A stretch of 14,839 nt of DNA. It comes from an uncultured Ignavibacteriota bacterium. GTDB taxonomy: Bacteria > Bacteroidota > Ignavibacteria > Tepidaquicellales > Tepidaquicellaceae. Under the pieces are notes generated by a model. The model was not told the DNA's origin. It did not search any database and saw only the letters and a program-made list of their open reading frames with translations. The stretch's first letter is position 1. Each line of letters opens with the position of its first letter. The translations under genes were made by a program, and so were the position numbers. Below are positions 8,129-14,792 of this stretch, in pieces. The DNA lies in contig CALKAJ010000317.1 in assembly GCA_937983305.1 (NCBI GenBank), positions 1 to 14,839 on the forward strand, given 5' to 3'.

Positions 8129-8998
8129 ATGAAAGATTATTATAAGAACTTTGACTTTGCCGAAGCTGAAAAACTTATAAAACAGGCATTGAAAGAAGAT
8201 ATTGGAAAAGGGGATATTACGAGTGAAACTTTGATACCAAAGCATAATATCTCGAAAGCCGGACTTTTACTCAAAGAAAACAGTGTAGTCGCCGGGTTGA
8301 AAATTTTTGAGATGGTTTTTAAAATCATAGATAAGAATATAATAATAACCGGAAAAGTATATGAAGGTAAATTTTATAAAAAAGGAACTACTTTATGCAG
8401 ATTGAAAGGAAACACAATATCACTTCTAAAAGGAGAAAGAACTGCACTGAATATATTACAACGGATGTCAGGTATCTCAAATAATGTTTACAATATAGTA
8501 AAAATGATAGGTAAGCAACCGGGTTTGCTGGACACAAGAAAAACGACACCTAATTTCAGAATATTTGAAAAGCTCGCAGTTAAAATTGGCGGCGGTATAA
8601 ATCACAGGTATGGACTTTATGATATGATGCTTATAAAGGATAATCATATAGAAGCATGCGGGAACATTTCCGAAGTAATTAAAGTATTAAATAAGAATAA
8701 AATAAAATTGCAAAAAATCAAAAAAGAGATAGAAGTAAAGAACTTAGAGGAAGTGCTTACAGTTAAAAAATATGGTAAGGATTTATTTGATATAGTAATG
8801 CTTGATAACTTTTCTCCCGAGATGATAAAAGAAGCAATTAAACTTCTGGAAGGTAAATTTATTATCGAGGCTTCCGGTGGAATTAATTTAACGAATATTA
8901 AGGAATATGCGAAAATTATAGGTTTAGATTATATTTCCTCGGGTTCTTTGACTCATAGCGTAAAATCTTCAGATATATCGTTTAATTTTTTTACTTGA
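8129..8998 (+). CDS. nadC: quinolinate phosphoribosyltransferase (nicotinate-nucleotide pyrophosphorylase, carboxylating)
   Basis: A 289-residue enzyme of de novo NAD synthesis: quinolinate plus PRPP gives nicotinate mononucleotide, CO2 and pyrophosphate (EC 2.4.2.19). The N-terminal domain carries EDIGKGDIT (23-31) and GERTALN (102-108). The barrel domain carries DTRKTTP (135-141), GGGINHR (154-160), IKDNH (169-173), MLDNF (224-228), EASGGI (247-252) and SSGSLTHS (270-277). All expected substrate-binding Arg, Lys and His motifs are present. An in-frame TTG at 8123 would add two residues, but the ATG at 8129, two bases past the previous stop, is the better start. nadA and nadB are not in the window. 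It is the third gene of a compact run with the GlcD-type oxidase and thioesterase; there is no obvious metabolic link among the three. Confidence 0.95.
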   Translation: MKDYYKNFDFAEAEKLIKQALKEDIGKGDITSETLIPKHNISKAGLLLKENSVVAGLKIFEMVFKIIDKNIIITGKVYEGKFYKKGTTLCRLKGNTISLLKGERTALNILQRMSGISNNVYNIVKMIGKQPGLLDTRKTTPNFRIFEKLAVKIGGGINHRYGLYDMMLIKDNHIEACGNISEVIKVLNKNKIKLQKIKKEIEVKNLEEVLTVKKYGKDLFDIVMLDNFSPEMIKEAIKLLEGKFIIEASGGINLTNIKEYAKIIGLDYISSGSLTHSVKSSDISFNFFT

Positions 8999-9051
8999 AA
9001 AATTCATATTTTAGGAATAAATTCTATTTTTTAAAATAAAACCAAAACACT

Positions 9052-9570
9052 ATGAACTCTTTAAACAGTTTTAAGTATCTTCTTTCGTTAGTTATAATTG
9101 TTTCGTTAGTTTTTGCTTGCGGAAAGAAAGAATCTGCTTCAGATAAAGATTCGAAAAAAGAAACAACCGAAAAAACAGAGTCAACAGAAAAGAAGGAAAT
9201 AACAACTTCTTCAGAGGAAGGTAAACTTTATTTCTGCGAAGATTATGTTGGAGGAAAAGAAGTCAATGTGAGTGAAGTATTTACTCCCGGTTGGCTAACA
9301 GTTATGGTGGACTTAAGACCTGCCAAAAAAACAATTGGAGTCGGAAAAGTCGAGTTACGCTTAACAAAAATCAAGGATGAATATGGTGATAAAATCAGTG
9401 AAAGAATCATTGATACAATACCGTTTGAAGTTCAACCTGATTGGAATTATACATATTTTAAAGATACAAAAAAATTAAAGTTTAGCAGTCCAGGTTATTA
9501 TAAAGTCACTTTGCAAAAAGTTGACGGAACTCCAATTGTAAGTGGAGAAGTTAAAGTTATCAGTAAATAA
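9052..9570 (+). CDS. lipoprotein of unknown function (paralogue of the next gene)
   Basis: A 172-residue protein I do not recognise. Residues 1-22 form a lipoprotein signal peptide with the lipobox LVFAC, so Cys23 would be lipidated and the protein anchored in a membrane facing outward. Residues 24-56 are a hydrophilic, low-complexity Lys/Glu/Ser/Thr tether. Residues 57-172 form a compact, probably all-beta domain beginning LYFCEDY (Cys62), then FTPGWLTVMVD (77-87), a 'PDWNYTYF' segment and a final 'GEVKVISK' strand. The same domain makes up the next gene's product, so the two arose by tandem duplication. The start has no Shine-Dalgarno; it follows nadC by 53 bases with no clear terminator between, so it may be read from the upstream operon or its own promoter. 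Confidence 0.88.
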   Translation: MNSLNSFKYLLSLVIIVSLVFACGKKESASDKDSKKETTEKTESTEKKEITTSSEEGKLYFCEDYVGGKEVNVSEVFTPGWLTVMVDLRPAKKTIGVGKVELRLTKIKDEYGDKISERIIDTIPFEVQPDWNYTYFKDTKKLKFSSPGYYKVTLQKVDGTPIVSGEVKVISK

Positions 9571-9586
9571 TTAATTAAAATAATAT

Positions 9587-9591
9587 AGGAG
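9587..9591 (+). promoter_or_regulatory. canonical Shine-Dalgarno (AGGAG)
   Basis: AGGAG lies six bases before the ATG at 9598. It is the only clear Shine-Dalgarno I find before a gene start in this window, and suggests that this small exported protein is strongly translated compared with its neighbours. Confidence 0.7.
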
Positions 9592-9597
9592 ACTAAA

Positions 9598-10011
9598 ATG
9601 AAGAAAACTATTTTCTTATTCTTGTCGGTTTTTGCAATATTTGCATTATTCCGGACTACCGAAGCAATTTCTCAAAACAAACCGGTTCTTTATTTCTGCG
9701 AAAAATATGATGCGGATAGAGGCGAAATTGGTCAAAGTTCAACATTTACAACCGGCTTTTTAACAGTTATGGTTAAAGATGATAAGCCTTTAGGGCTTAC
9801 AGCAGTAACCATTCAGTTTGATAAATATGATATATATACCGAGACGTTCACTTTTTATAAGAAATTTAATTATACAGTTACCCCTGATATGAAATATATT
9901 TTCTTTGCCGGTAAAGACCTTTCATTCGATGAAGCCGGTGTTTTCCGTGTTTACCTTCTCGATGAAAAAGGGAAAACTGTTACAGCTGCAGTAGTAATAA
10001 TAAAATCCTAA
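9598..10011 (+). CDS. small secreted protein of unknown function (paralogue of the preceding lipoprotein)
   Basis: A 137-residue exported protein with a signal peptide over about residues 1-24 and no lipobox Cys, so it is predicted to be soluble in the periplasm or outside. The mature part is a single domain matching the preceding lipoprotein: LYFCEKY (31-37, Cys34), FTTGFLTVMV (50-59), a 'PDMKYIFF' segment, and a closing hydrophobic strand 'AAVVIIKS'. Cys34 is the only Cys in the mature domain, and its counterpart is the only non-lipid Cys in the paralogue, which invites a role in metal or cofactor binding or in disulfide pairing between proteins. I do not recognise the family; an immunoglobulin-like beta fold is a guess. 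The start is fixed by the AGGAG at 9587-9591. The gene is followed by a strong terminator and co-transcribed with the lipoprotein gene 27 bases upstream. Confidence 0.88.
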   Translation: MKKTIFLFLSVFAIFALFRTTEAISQNKPVLYFCEKYDADRGEIGQSSTFTTGFLTVMVKDDKPLGLTAVTIQFDKYDIYTETFTFYKKFNYTVTPDMKYIFFAGKDLSFDEAGVFRVYLLDEKGKTVTAAVVIIKS

Positions 10012-10033
10012 CAATTATTAATACTTTTTTAAG

Positions 10034-10075
10034 AAAGGTTATTCCATTTTTTTAATGGAATAACCTTTTATATTT
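10034..10075 (+). terminator. intrinsic terminator with 15-bp stem
   Basis: AAAGGTTATTCCATT (10034-10048) pairs perfectly with AATGGAATAACCTTT (10054-10068) across a TTTTT loop, followed by TATATTT. It ends the transcript of the tandem exported proteins, 22 bases after their stop codon. The following start codon (10081) is only 12 bases past the stem. The tail is not a pure T run, so some read-through is possible. Confidence 0.8.
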
Positions 10076-10076
10076 G
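10069..10076 (+). promoter_or_regulatory. possible -7 box TAnnTTTG of a leaderless flippase transcript
   Basis: TATATTTG matches the Bacteroidota -7 consensus TAnnTTTG exactly and sits four bases before the ATG at 10081. If used, transcription would start at or about the A of the start codon, giving a leaderless mRNA; no Shine-Dalgarno is present. No TTG is found at the -33 position, which lies inside the terminator hairpin, so this is tentative. Confidence 0.3.
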
Positions 10077-10080
10077 TAGA

Positions 10081-11529
10081 ATGTTAGATAAAATTAAATC
10101 TTTATCAAAAGACACTCTAATCTACGGCGTTAGCACAATTGTCGGCAGGTTCCTCAATTTCATGCTTGTTCCTCTTTACACTAATATATTTCCTCCCGGC
10201 GAATTTGGGGTTGTTGCTAACATTTTCGCATATATTGCTATATTAAATGTTTTTTTTACTCTCGGTCTTGAATCAGGATACTTTAAATTTGCATCTACTT
10301 TAGAAGTAGGTTCGGAAAAAGAAAATTTTTCTCATCCTTTTATAGGAATATTTTTTAATTCTTTGATTTTTTCTCTTATTCTCTTTTTATTTTCATCTGA
10401 TTTCTCCTATATATTTCAGATTGATATTTCACGTAAAATATTGATAAAATATACTGCCTTAATACTTTTCTTTGATGCAGTTGCAATTGTTCCCTTTGCT
10501 TACCTTAGATTGAAAAATAAACCGAAATTATTTGCTTCAATAAAGTTTATTAATATTCTGATTAACGTAATTGGTAATGTTATTTTAATTATATTTTTAA
10601 AATATGGAATTGAAGCCGTATTTATTTCCAATATAGTCGCTTCAATAATTACTATAATTCTGCTTTTACCCGTTATAATTTCGAATTTCAAAATCAGCTT
10701 TAACAAAAAACTTGTTTCCGAATTATTCAGATTTTCATTACCTTATATTCCATCCGGTATCAGTTCAAACATAGTTCAGGTTATTAATCGTCCAATTCTA
10801 ACTGCCCTTACAAATGATACTACAGTTGGAATATTTCAGGCGAATTACAGGCTTGGAATTTTTATGATGCTTTTTGTTTCAATGTTCGAATTTGCCTGGC
10901 GTCCCTTCTTTCTAAATAATGCTAAGTTCCCTGATGCGAAAAAACTGTTTGCTAAAGTTATGACAATATTTATTTTATTGGCTTCGTTTATATTTATTAT
11001 TCTTACACTGTTTATTGAGGATATTGCAACATTCAAAATACCTTTCAAGGGATTTTTAATTGGTAAGGCTTACTGGGGTGGACTTGCTGTTGTTCCACTG
11101 GTATTAATGGCTTATCTTATTTATGGTATCTATATAAATTTGATGGCAGGAATTTACATAGAGAAAAAAACTAAATATCTTCCGGCAATAACAGGCATTG
11201 CTGCGATTTTAAATATTGTTTTTAATTTTTTGCTGATTCCGGATTATGGGATAATGGGTGCAGGTATTACAACTTTGATTAGCTATTTAGCGATGACTGT
11301 GGGAATATATATAATTTCTCAAAAGTATTATTACATAAAATATGATTATCTGCAGATACTGTTTATTTTTCTCTGTACAGGAATAACTCTTGTACTTTTT
11401 TATTCTTTTAAAGACCTTTTCCCTGCTCTTTTGCTCTTCAAGGCAATTCTTGTTCTTTTCTTCCTTATATTAATGTTTCTGTTTAAAATTCTGGATATAA
11501 AATCTTTTAAAAAAGTTTTATCTGCATAA
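10081..11529 (+). CDS. polysaccharide/lipid-linked oligosaccharide flippase (Wzx/MATE-like)
   Basis: A 482-residue, very hydrophobic inner-membrane protein with about 12-14 predicted membrane segments spread over the whole length. It begins with the cytoplasmic segment and first helix typical of the polysaccharide biosynthesis (Polysacc_synt, MVF/MATE superfamily) flippases: 'KDTLIYGVSTIVGRFLNFMLVPLYT', followed by 'EFGVVANIFAYIAILN' and 'GLESGYFKFA'. The mid region 'FSLPYIPSGIS' and the 'GIFQANYRLGIF' segment also fit. Such proteins move undecaprenyl-linked sugar units across the membrane for O-antigen, capsule or other surface glycans. No glycosyltransferase or polymerase gene is adjacent, so the exported glycan is unknown. 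The gene follows a terminator and probably has its own promoter. It is 81 bases upstream of the phosphatase gene with no convincing terminator between, so the two may be linked. Confidence 0.88.
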   Translation: MLDKIKSLSKDTLIYGVSTIVGRFLNFMLVPLYTNIFPPGEFGVVANIFAYIAILNVFFTLGLESGYFKFASTLEVGSEKENFSHPFIGIFFNSLIFSLILFLFSSDFSYIFQIDISRKILIKYTALILFFDAVAIVPFAYLRLKNKPKLFASIKFINILINVIGNVILIIFLKYGIEAVFISNIVASIITIILLLPVIISNFKISFNKKLVSELFRFSLPYIPSGISSNIVQVINRPILTALTNDTTVGIFQANYRLGIFMMLFVSMFEFAWRPFFLNNAKFPDAKKLFAKVMTIFILLASFIFIILTLFIEDIATFKIPFKGFLIGKAYWGGLAVVPLVLMAYLIYGIYINLMAGIYIEKKTKYLPAITGIAAILNIVFNFLLIPDYGIMGAGITTLISYLAMTVGIYIISQKYYYIKYDYLQILFIFLCTGITLVLFYSFKDLFPALLLFKAILVLFFLILMFLFKILDIKSFKKVLSA

Positions 11530-11610
11530 CCAATTATCATAGATTTATTTTAGGAAAATGAATAACTTAAATCTTACGCAACAAATATTATATTAAATAT
11601 ATATTTTAGT

Positions 11611-13221
11611 ATGCATTCAAGTAATAAAGGATATAAAAGTATTTTAGCAATTGATTCAGGTATAAACATCGGATTGAAGAGAAAAGAAAATCAGGATGCT
11701 TTGCTTACTTTTCTCGGAGAAGATTTCTCTTTATTTGTTGTTTGTGACGGTATGGGAGGGCACAATTCCGGCAAATTAGCTTCGGAAATATCTATTAATA
11801 CAATAAAAACATTTATTGTTTCCGAATTTGGAAATTACACTGATTTTAATTTACTTCTTAATGATGCATTGCACGAAGCAAATTCTAAGGTTATTAAAAT
11901 TGCAAATTCAAACCCGGAAAACGAAAATATGGGCTCTACTGCCGTTGTTTTGCTTGTTGTATCCAACAAAGCATTTATAGCCCATTCAGGTGATTCCAGA
12001 TTGTATTTAATAAGAGATAATAATATCAAGCAAATTACAAAAGATCATTCTGTTGTTCAGACATTAATTGATAAGGGACAAATTACACCTGAAGAATCGA
12101 AAAAACATCCGTCGCGAAATGAAATAACAAATGTAATCGGTCTTGAAAATAATTTCTTTGCTGATGTTTTATCACAGCCGATTTTACTTAAGAAAAATGA
12201 TAAAATACTTCTTTGTTCTGACGGTCTTTATTCATTAGTCCCGGATGCGGAAATATTAAATGTAATTAATAAAAATGATTTTGCTAAGTCTGTTAATATC
12301 CTGATTGAAAAAGCGCTCGAAAGCAGAGGAAATGACAATATTGCTGCCATAATTGTTAAAATTAGCGAAATTATCGGGGAATCAGAAAAAAATGTTGACC
12401 ACAAGAACGAAGATGTATTCTCGGTTCCGAAATTGCATATTGAAGAGAAATCATTATTTGAAAAATATAAGAAATATATTTTACCTTCCGGTGTTTTTTT
12501 AGGTATAATTTTATTAACTCTAACGGTAGTTTTTATTTTTAAAGGCAGAAATTATTTTGATGGTAATATCATTCCTGATTCTCTTATAAGTAAAAATTTA
12601 ACCGGAACTGACAGTAAGATAGAAAGAGTATTATACTATCTTTATTCAGGTTATACATTGCCTGATACAATTGATTTTTCTGTAACCAATGTTTCCTACA
12701 TTACAAAAAACGGAAAAGAGACAGTAGATTCATTAAAGCTGATTTCATATTTGAGAAAAATATCCGTGACGCGGATAGATTTCGAAGGAAAATCTTTTAT
12801 TGATAAAGATATTAATTCATGGATGTATAAAGTTACATACGATGATAAAGACAAAAAACTAATCAGCGCCGAGTATAAAATTGATTACCTGGAAAAACCT
12901 GATGGTATGATTTCAATAACAACTTTCGAATTGCTTTCTGAGAATATATCAGATGAATTAATTACATCTCCTCCATTGGATACTATAGCCTCGATAAAGA
13001 AAGAAAGTATTGATTCCCTAAAGAGTAAAAAAAATATTCCGGACTCACTCAAAAAAACAGAAATTAAAAAAGATACTATCCGAAAGACTGCTACACCCGG
13101 AGAGGAATACAAAACAGATACTACTAAAAAAAATAAAATTAACGGTGATAACGGAGTTGAAGATAAAGTAAAAGAAAAAATTAAAACAGAATTAAAACCG
13201 GACTCTTTACAAAAAAAATGA
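11611..13221 (+). CDS. membrane-anchored PP2C-type Ser/Thr protein phosphatase
   Basis: A 536-residue protein. Residues about 10-253 are a complete bacterial PP2C (PppA/Stp-like) metal-dependent phosphatase: KRKENQD (23-29), CDGMGG with Asp46 and Gly47, MGSTA (107-111), HSGDSR with Asp128, the SRNEITNVIG segment (168-177), CSDG with Asp204 and GNDN with Asp242. The metal-binding Asp residues are all present, so it should dephosphorylate pSer/pThr proteins. There is no signal peptide; one membrane span at about 288-311 follows a lysine-rich stretch, placing the phosphatase inside and residues 312-536 outside. That outer part has a folded-looking segment (330-445) and a Lys/Asp/Ser/Thr-rich tail with repeated DSL(K/Q)-K motifs (468-472, 478-482, 531-535). 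Family members are often soluble and about 250 residues, so the extension is notable. Its stop overlaps the next start (ATGA), indicating translational coupling with the protease-FHA protein. Confidence 0.93.
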   Translation: MHSSNKGYKSILAIDSGINIGLKRKENQDALLTFLGEDFSLFVVCDGMGGHNSGKLASEISINTIKTFIVSEFGNYTDFNLLLNDALHEANSKVIKIANSNPENENMGSTAVVLLVVSNKAFIAHSGDSRLYLIRDNNIKQITKDHSVVQTLIDKGQITPEESKKHPSRNEITNVIGLENNFFADVLSQPILLKKNDKILLCSDGLYSLVPDAEILNVINKNDFAKSVNILIEKALESRGNDNIAAIIVKISEIIGESEKNVDHKNEDVFSVPKLHIEEKSLFEKYKKYILPSGVFLGIILLTLTVVFIFKGRNYFDGNIIPDSLISKNLTGTDSKIERVLYYLYSGYTLPDTIDFSVTNVSYITKNGKETVDSLKLISYLRKISVTRIDFEGKSFIDKDINSWMYKVTYDDKDKKLISAEYKIDYLEKPDGMISITTFELLSENISDELITSPPLDTIASIKKESIDSLKSKKNIPDSLKKTEIKKDTIRKTATPGEEYKTDTTKKNKINGDNGVEDKVKEKIKTELKPDSLQKK

Positions 13222-14378
13222 AAAGATTATTAATATTTTTTATATTTATTGTTTCAACGACTCAACTTGCTTTTACTCAGAGCGCAAGTATAATATTTGA
13301 AAAATCTGTTCACGCAGTTGGACTAATTACTGACGCTTCAGAGACATCTTTTGGAAGTGGTTTTTTCATTAATCCCGATATTTTCATAACTAATTGGCAT
13401 GTAGTTAACTCGCTTTCAAAAAGTGTTAAGATTAAAATGAAAGATGGTTCGATTCATACCGGCAAAGTCATCTTAGCTGACAGAAATAAAGACATTGCAA
13501 TTGTTAAATCTCAGAAAAAAAGCAACAATTACTTGAAGCTTTCTTATCCCGATAAAATTAAAACAGGTGAAAAAGTATATGCCATTGGTAATCCATCCAC
13601 CGCAGATTTTAAAGTATTTGAATATAATTTTACTGAAGGAATAATTAACAATATCGCAAAAGATGAGTTTGACATAACAGAGACAATAATCAAGGCAAGG
13701 GTTATATTGCACTCCGCTACAATAAATCCCGGAAACAGTGGAGGTCCATTGATAGATTCTTTTGGAAACCTAATAGGAGTTAATTCTTTTTATTATGACC
13801 AAAGCAATAATATGTATTTTGCAATTCATCTGAGTGAATTACTTGAAATTCTTGATAGTGAGAAAATCAGTTATACTTTTTCAGGTAATGATACTTCCGG
13901 AACAAATCAGTTGAAAAATAATGACAGTTTAAAGTCGTATAATCAGGATGAAGTTAAGAATGAAAAAATTGAGAAGGAAACCGGTCTAAAAACTTATGTT
14001 TCGTTTGGAATTATTCTTCTGGGAATTGTAATAGTTGGAATAGTAATTACAGTTTTTATCGTAATAATAATGAAGAAAAATAAAAACAAGGAAATACTCA
14101 AGGGTAGTTTAATATTTAATGAAAAAACTTATCCGATTGATAAAGTTGTATTCAGAGTAGGAAGAGAAAAAAATAATGATTTGATTATAGATGATATGGA
14201 AATGTCAAGAAATCATTTCGAAATAATCAGAGATAATTATGTCTATACCATTAAAGATCTGAATTCTAAAAACGGTACATTGCTAAACAGAAATAAAATA
14301 CAATCCACAATTTTGAAAAATAACGACAGCATAAAAGCCGGAAATTCTATTTTCCTGTTTAAAATATCGAATGTATAA
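13218..14378 (+). CDS. transmembrane protein: exported trypsin-like (HtrA-type) protease + TM + cytoplasmic FHA domain
   Basis: A 386-residue protein with three parts. Residues 1-20 are a signal peptide. Residues about 23-212 are an S1C/HtrA-like serine protease with His61 in TNWHVV, Asp92 in NKDIAIV and nucleophile Ser174 in NPGNSGGPLID, so it should be active in the periplasm; no PDZ domain follows. After a polar linker, a single membrane span lies at about 261-285, with MKKNKNK on its inner side. Residues 298-384 are an FHA domain with the phosphothreonine-binding set intact: GRE (Arg316), SRNH (Ser330, His333), and SKNGT (Asn352). The FHA end is predicted in the cytoplasm and could couple a phosphorylated partner to the outer protease. 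It overlaps the phosphatase gene by 4 bases and the next gene by 8, so all three form one operon. An alternative is that FHA only localises the protease. Confidence 0.93.
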   Translation: MKRLLIFFIFIVSTTQLAFTQSASIIFEKSVHAVGLITDASETSFGSGFFINPDIFITNWHVVNSLSKSVKIKMKDGSIHTGKVILADRNKDIAIVKSQKKSNNYLKLSYPDKIKTGEKVYAIGNPSTADFKVFEYNFTEGIINNIAKDEFDITETIIKARVILHSATINPGNSGGPLIDSFGNLIGVNSFYYDQSNNMYFAIHLSELLEILDSEKISYTFSGNDTSGTNQLKNNDSLKSYNQDEVKNEKIEKETGLKTYVSFGIILLGIVIVGIVITVFIVIIMKKNKNKEILKGSLIFNEKTYPIDKVVFRVGREKNNDLIIDDMEMSRNHFEIIRDNYVYTIKDLNSKNGTLLNRNKIQSTILKNNDSIKAGNSIFLFKISNV

Positions 14379-14792
14379 ACTTACAATATTTTTCTGTTTT
14401 TCCTTTACATTGTTTGCTATATTCATACCTGCAGGAATAGGAACTGTAAGTATAGGACATTATAACGGATTTAAAACCGGCAGTGAAGTTTTAATTGATA
14501 ATTCCGGTTTTTTGTTAAATAAAAATATAGCAGTTATTTCTAATAAATCCGGAATAACTAAGGACGGAGAACATTTGGTTTCCGGATTATTAAAAAAAGG
14601 TGTTAAAATAAAGAAAATATTCACTCCCGAACATGGATTCGCATCAGATGATAAATACAGTAAGGAGTTTTTGGGAACAGAGATTATATCACTTTATGGT
14701 GATAAAAAATCATTTGCAGATGGGGATCTCGAGGATATTGATATCGTAATTTACGATATTCAGGATTTAGGTGTCAGGTTCTATACTTATAC
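14371..14792 (+). CDS. DUF1343 / NamZ-type exo-beta-N-acetylmuramidase, 5' part, cut by contig end
   Basis: The first 140 genuine residues of a protein usually near 400 residues. Residues about 4-25 form a signal peptide or anchor. The rest matches the N-terminal Rossmann-like half of DUF1343 (GH171): 'LLNKNIAVISNKSGITKDG' around 48-66, the 'FTPEHGF' motif with Glu87 and His88, 'EIISLYGD' around 104-111, and 'DIQDLGVRFYTYT' at the end. In Bacillus subtilis, NamZ removes terminal MurNAc residues from peptidoglycan fragments during wall turnover; I infer a similar role here. Bases from 14793 onward are sequencing adapter, so the stop codon at 14812-14814 and the last six residues of the apparent 147-residue product are artefacts. 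The start overlaps the FHA-protease gene by 8 bases, so it belongs to the same operon. Confidence 0.88.

Noticed and set aside
8999..9051. Possible terminator between nadC and the lipoprotein gene
   Set aside because: Only weak 4-6 bp A/T pairings are present, not a convincing stem with a T-tract.
11558..11596. A 12-codon leader-like frame preceded by AGGA upstream of the phosphatase
   Set aside because: Too short to support, with no repeated regulatory codons and no attenuator hairpin after it; expected by chance.
11595..11606. 12-bp AT palindrome AAATATATATTT before the phosphatase start
   Set aside because: Low-complexity A/T alternation occurs by chance in this AT-rich genome, and there is no second copy to suggest an operator.
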